This document shows, one piece after another, positions 58,328 through 64,000 of a stretch of DNA of 64,000 bases. The notes under the pieces were generated by a model. The model did not search any database. It worked only from the letters and a program-made list of their open reading frames with translations, and was not told where the DNA came from. This stretch comes from Owenia fusiformis (taxonomy: Eukaryota > Annelida > Polychaeta > Sabellida > Oweniidae): NCBI GenBank assembly GCA_903813345.2, contig CAIIXF020000006.1, positions 30,484,024-30,548,023 of the forward strand, written 5' to 3'. Every line of letters starts with the position of its first letter. Position 1 is the stretch's first letter. The translations under genes were made by a program, and so were the position numbers.

Positions 58328-60930
58328 AGACACTGCCAATCCACATGCCACGAGGATCCACGTGGAATCCTCATGAAATCCACGTGAAATCTGTGGATTT
58401 TATTGTACTGTATTTTAAAAACAAACACAAAATGTTTTAATGCATATATCTTCTGCAAGAGTTATATCATTACAAAGAGTGCTAGGGGGTTTGATAATCC
58501 AGACTTCTCTATAACATTGAGCTGTGACTGCAATCATTCAGAAATGTAATTTAGCAGATAAAACCATGTTCTCCCAGTTAATTCAATGATCCCTAGTCGA
58601 TATACCAATCCAGAACCTAAAATATTTTTTCTATCTATGATCCAGTATTCTAGAATACCAGCCAAGTCATTGACTATATTTTGTTCCTAATCCAAATTGA
58701 TTTTCCCTGTCATTGAGCCAAGAATGTTTTTTTCTGAGGAAGGTCAAGTCATCACCAAATTGATGTTTGATGTTTGTCTCCCATATGTTGTAGATCACAG
58801 ATGACCAATGTCCTTCAGAATATTGGTGCTTAGGGATGGCAGTAAAAAACCTATATGCTTCTTTATATTTCACTTGAGACCCATTTTCAATAAATGTCTT
58901 CCTATACCTTGCTACGGGGGGGGGGACTACTGCAAAAGGTCATGGTGGATAAGCTAAATATATATTTAATAGTTAAATATCAGGCACCTACCCTCCCTCT
59001 GTTAACTAAGTATGGGGAAAGTGGACGGCGACTCACATGGAGTTTTTGAGAAATACAGTATTCAAATTACCATAGATTGTCAAAATTATGTTTCATGAAT
59101 AGTATATACCAAGTGACAGATTTTTAGAATTTATACTAATGTCCCATTTTTATGACCCTGTTTATTCAAAAGTGTTTTGAAAAATATCTGGATAGGCAGA
59201 CTTTGGTGTATATCTTGTAAATAATTTCTACTGCCTCGTGTATAATGTCAAAGTAGGCAGAGCTTGACCATTTGGGACATTTATGCCACCCTCTAGCTTT
59301 AAAAATTTAGTTAGCTTTCCTCCATTGGTTTTCTGCAGCACCCCCTTATTAGATTACTGTATTTTATAGGACCTATACTACTAAGGAAGACTTATTTATT
59401 AAACTTGATCATGTTGCTCCATTTCACAAGTTTTTTGCTATTGTTGATAATTTCTGTCAGCTCTTGATCCCCGTTTGAATTCTCTATGTCCCATATGATA
59501 AAACCCAATAGGTGGCGTCCTACCCTATATTCTCCTCATGTAGGTTCCATCTCGTTTTTTCGTACCCAGTTTTACATGTAATTAATTTTGATTCTTGGGT
59601 TTTTAGGGTAAAAGCTGTTTCCTTTGTTTTTGAATGAATGATCCTTGATAAAAAAAGTTTAATTATTATACTGTTCTTATCATGCTTTGAAAAAGTGCTG
59701 TATTGTCATTGTATAATTGTGCTGATAGGCATGCTTGTGGGTGGGATAGATATCTTGTTATCAAAATTCATTTGTTCTGTTCAATTTTCAATTTTTACAG
59801 ATGCAAGAGCACATTTATACCAAGATTTGATAAGGTTTTGGGCATGCTGGGTAAATTGTATAGCAGCCTCTTTTTCATAGTGCGATATTTATCACTGTGT
59901 GTATAACAAAGTTGGGTTGATAATTTACCAATTAATGAAATGATTACATGTAAAACTGAGCATACTCATTTTGAGAAGACCCTTAGCTGAATAATTTGAT
60001 TCTTATACTTTGGAGTATTTAGTCATACAGGGGAAATTCAACAATACTGTGTAATTCTGCTTGATTTCTCAATTTTTTAAGTTGCTTGTAGTTCACACAG
60101 ATTCTCCTCAAGAGAGACTATATAAGATTACACCATGGAGCATTGTGGCTAAAATGCTTTTGTTATTATTGAGTATTTGACGGATTACTATTGCTTCATG
60201 TCTAATTTGCTAATGGTCCCAAAACATGCACTTTTGTGGAATGATTTGGTTTTACAGAAAGCTTATAGATGTAAATGTCATTAGGAAATATTGCATTATG
60301 TTCATGATACTCCTAGCATATGAACACTTTTCGGGACATTCACGGATATCACCCATATTCTCCCCTGTTACAGAAGGAGAGACAAAACAGTGAATAATAA
60401 AACAAATACTTCATTTTATTTTAGGGTAATATCTGTTTGACTTTGAAAGATGCACAGATATTCCCCCAAAATAACAATTGATGAATTAAATGTATTTTTG
60501 GGCTTTTGCATGCGAAAATATATGTGCCATCATTATAATTATTGGTTGTTTAGCATGATTTTGTATGCATTAATGTAGACCTGGACATTGTTACCATAAC
60601 TACTTATATTCATTAGCTTTTTATGTCACCACAAAGAAGTGGTGACATATTGTTATCAGATGGTGACATTTTATCACATTATGCCTAATTACGTATGGTT
60701 CAATTGTAATTTTGCATAAAAATGGAGTCAACTGTACCTGAAATTTATATTTACTTATTTTACTCTTTTTGCTTAAATTCTTATAAGACCTTTATTATAC
60801 GTACATGTATGTATTATATGTATGTTCTTACTAGAATAATAACTATGGTAACTTTCTATGAACCTCTATGCTGCCTCATCTCTTAGTTTATATTTTTCCT
60901 GACAGAGCCATATTTTAATAGCATGGCATC
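58328..60930. other. No gene seen
   Basis: AT-rich with short unsupported frames. A fragment of the ATGTCACCACC family lies near 60620. Confidence 0.4.
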
Positions 60931-60934
60931 ATTG

Positions 60935-61490
60935 AACCAATATTTGATATCATTGATCCTATATGTGATATCATTGAATGTACATGTGATATCATTGATC
61001 TTCTGTGTGATATCATTGAGTGTACATACATAAGCTATACATAACCTAAATGTGATATAATTGAACCAACATTTGATATCATTGAACCAACATGTGATAT
61101 CATTAAACCAACATTTGATATCATTGATCCTACATGTGATATCATTGAATGTACATGTGATATCATTGATCTTCTGTGTGATATCATTGAGTGTACATAC
61201 ATAAGCTATACATAACCTAAATGTGATATCATTGAACCAACATTTTATATCATTGAACCAACATGTGATATCATTGAACCAACATTTGATATCATTGATC
61301 CTACATGTGATATCATTGATCTTCTGTGTGATATCATTGAGTGTACATACATAACCTATACATAACCTAAATGTGATATCATTGAACCAACATTTGATAT
61401 CATTGAACCAACATGTGATATCATTGAACCAACATTTGATATCATTGATCCTACATGTGATATCACTGAACCTTCATGTGATATTGACAG
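60935..61490. repeat. 21-bp tandem repeat
   Basis: Units of about 21 bp, TGATATCATTGAACCAACATT and variants, in higher-order blocks that end with GAGTGTACATACATAA. GATATC occurs in nearly every unit. Confidence 0.95.
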
Positions 61491-63157
61491 GAGAACCTCA
61501 ACCTAAGATTAACTGTGTAATCAATCATAGACATTCAATCACTCAATCAGACATAACCATCCAAAATATTTTAAGAGATATGACATCAATTTGGAATGTA
61601 AAAACAATAAACTAACATGTGATAAAATAAACCTTAACAAAATTGTGTTATGTATCAAAAATTCAGTTTTTTGTTATTTTAATGCTGTCATTTCTAATTA
61701 AAAAAATTAATTTATGATTTTGATTGTAAGGTTTATGATGTGTGAGTAGTACATCATTCCCAGAGGTGGCTGTGTTAATAACACTGGATTGCAAAAGTCA
61801 AATCTAAGAGAAGCTCTGGAGACATAAGATTAAATGAGTTGCATTGATTTTTGTTTCTGTTATGAGGGCTGGCATATCTTTGATGCATGGTATGTGAAAA
61901 GAGTGAGTATGTCTGTTCTGTTCAAATACATTTCGTTTTTTGATAGTACATGTATATGGATCTGGGTATAATGAATACAATAAGGTCTATTTCTTTACAT
62001 GTTGTATATGTATTTATTCAATGACTTTCAAATTACAGGAGATGATTGGCTGCATGATATAAATATATATTGTATTTCAAAATACTGTTTATCCAAAATA
62101 TAATTGAATAAATATGTTATTCAATGATTTTTTCATATTATGCAAAATATAATATACCTGCATAAGATGTATTTCACTCAGCTAATACCTCGGATATTTT
62201 CTTTTTATCTTACTCAAATCATTGAATAACCTAGATCTTCGCTCATCATGGATACATAGTGCAACTTTTCCAACCATTAGTTAAAGAAGAAAAATATAGG
62301 ATTCAAATTACTCATTTAATGCAACTTTTCATGTCATTAGTTCAAGGGGGAAAATGGATTTAAATTACCCACTTACCCCTGTTAACAAGGACCTACATAA
62401 TACAATCAGTAAAAGCTAATAGCCTACCATAGTTCAAATTGAGTAAGTATTTCTGATTTCAAAATGCTTTTAAAAGCTTCATATAATTTTGCTGCATTAA
62501 AAAATCATTGATGGCAATCTACTCCACAAATAATCCAAGTCCATCTTATTTATATTATACAAGTATTATATCTCTAGACTAAGATATTAAATTTTAAGAT
62601 TTAGAGAGCTGTTCATGTCTTGCTGTATGCATTCATTGTCAATATAATACTGATGACAAATAAGTCTTTTTAGCTCAATTTCAAATAGCTGCTATATCTA
62701 TGAGTTCTAGTAATTGACTTAAAGGGTATGATAAGCTTCCCATCTTTTAAATTAGTATTCTATTTTTTTGAATTAGTTTTGCATTATTTAATATAATTTA
62801 ATAACAGTTTTGGTGTCACCACCACAAGTGGTATTATAGTCTCCAACTTTTTTGTGGCATCAATTTCTTTAGCATTCAGCAGTTGGTGTTCGGTATATGT
62901 AACAAATGGGAGGTGGTGATATATTATAATCTTATTAGTTTGTTCCAATTGTCTCATATTCACTCATTTCAATTAATTGTATGGACACATATTGTGATTC
63001 ATTTAATGGAATCACAAGTTGACTCATCTATGCCTATCATAGTATTTCAAATTTGTTTTTGTTATGTACATTGACATTTATTATTGGTATATGTTCTTCC
63101 TTTGTTGATTTGCATTGTTGTTTCACATTATTCAATTTACTCTTGTACCTAAGCAGC
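61491..63157. other. No gene seen
   Basis: AT-rich; one more ATGTCACCACC-family fragment near 62810-62920. Confidence 0.4.
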
Positions 63158-63239
63158 TTAATAGGATAATAAGGCACTAACTGTATTTGTCAATACAACT
63201 ATTACGGCTGTTTGAATAGCCACATGTCGGTGACATTTG

Positions 63240-63540
63240 TTAATTTCTGGTTCTACATCTTGTGCTTTTGTTTGGTAGTCAGATGATGCTCTTTTAGTTG
63301 TAGCAGTGATTGTAACACCATTCTGGGCCTTAGTTGTTGCATAATTCGAGCCTTTAGTTGTAACAACAATCAGGCATTTAGTTGTAACATCAGTCAGGTG
63401 TTTAGTTGTAACATCAGATGAGCGTGTAGTTGTTACTCCAGCCAGTCCTTTAATTGTAACATACGTAAGTTGGACCTTTAATTATTAAATCAATGGGGCC
63501 TTTAATTGTTATCATCCAAGCCTTCAGTTGTGAAATTTGG
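63240..63540 (-). repeat. Imperfect repeats of TTTAGTTGTAAC; open Thr-rich frame on the minus strand
   Basis: The core TTAGTTGTAAC recurs about eight times at uneven spacing. On the minus strand a frame without a start codon (about 63158-63490) reads through them with VTTK repeated. It lies just beyond the trefoil exon in the same orientation and could be a mucin-like exon or just a repeat. Confidence 0.45.
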
Positions 63541-63817
63541 TTCATCTTGTGGAATCAAAATTGGTCTAGTTGTAGTTGCCTCTAAATATAGAAGAACAAA
63601 GGAGTTTCATTTCACTTTTGATAGGACTTTCATGTTTCTTGTTTTTAACCAAAACATCTTGATCTTTTATTCACAGATTGATAAATTATACATATTACAA
63701 ACCTGCACATAGAGCTGTTGCATATTTACAAAAACCCTAAAATGAACCACACTGCTTTCTGCAAGTAAACATGAGTTTAATAAAAGTATATTGAATAAAG
63801 TATTTGTGATATACCTG

Positions 63818-64000
63818 TTACATTGAAATAAAGCACCAAGGAACTCCATTTATTGTGTCATCCCAGCAGCAACCACTACCAATACATTCAGCAGGACTTT
63901 TACCTGATGGCCCACAGTCAACTCGTTGTAGTGGATCTACCAAATCACACAATGCTGTGTCAACTGTAGGCTTTAATGTAGTTACTTCAGGCCATTCTGT
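63818..64000 (-). CDS. Trefoil (P-type) domain exon, 3' end of a gene running off the window
   Basis: On the minus strand the frame is open from the window edge to a TAA at 63818-63820. It encodes a Thr/Val linker, then a near-complete trefoil domain: CDLVDPLQRVDCG, six-cysteine spacing, GSGCCWDD, and the closing PWCF. Trefoil domains are secreted, disulphide-locked modules often found in mucus and gut proteins or joined to other extracellular domains. The stop a few residues after PWCF suggests the protein's C terminus, though a weak GTAACA donor overlapping the stop could splice on. A minus-strand AATAAA lies near 63665. Confidence 0.8.
   Translation of the reverse strand, partial: TEWPEVTTLKPTVDTALCDLVDPLQRVDCGPSGKSPAECIGSGCCWDDTINGVPWCFISM

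Overview
This is AT-rich, gene-poor, intron-rich animal nuclear DNA, not bacterial or viral. It carries metazoan genes split by GT-AG introns (METTL15, ERGIC2, a KY/hillarin-type protein, a trefoil-domain gene), intronless beta-1,3-glycosyltransferase genes, and many short DNA transposons and minisatellites. A marine invertebrate such as a mollusc or other non-vertebrate bilaterian fits best, but the sequence does not fix the species.

Layout. 1-504: last exon of METTL15 (+). 1.3-2.95 kb: a broken copy of the first two exons of the KY-like gene. 6.9-41.4 kb: ERGIC2 on the minus strand, rebuilt as ten exons with matching phases (about 417 aa). Its last exon (6896-7140) lies 24 kb from the one before it (31236-31398). 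Inside that intron, on the plus strand, sits a complete 12-exon gene (9031-30496, about 1245 aa). It encodes a possible myristoylation signal, Gln-rich repeats, a transglutaminase-like core lacking the usual Cys and His, KY-type Ig-like repeats, and a C-terminal segment resembling the dynein heavy-chain stalk/microtubule-binding region. Its own 14-kb intron (14771-28816) holds two intronless GT31 genes (20230-21627 and 27062-28540). Genes are thus nested three deep.

ERGIC2 also shows tandem duplications across two different 3' splice sites (59 bp and in-frame 81 bp units), two interchangeable versions of exon 6, and a small TA-flanked transposon abutting the exon 7 donor.

41.4-64 kb is mostly repeats: a 42-43 bp minisatellite, two long palindromes, a mariner relic, several long-TIR elements, a 21-bp satellite, and a SINE-like tRNA-derived stretch. 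A possible small plus-strand gene has exons at 46894 and 55207. The window ends in a trefoil-domain exon on the minus strand.

Exon borders come from reading frame, GT-AG signals, phase agreement and remembered family patterns. No transcript or database search was available.
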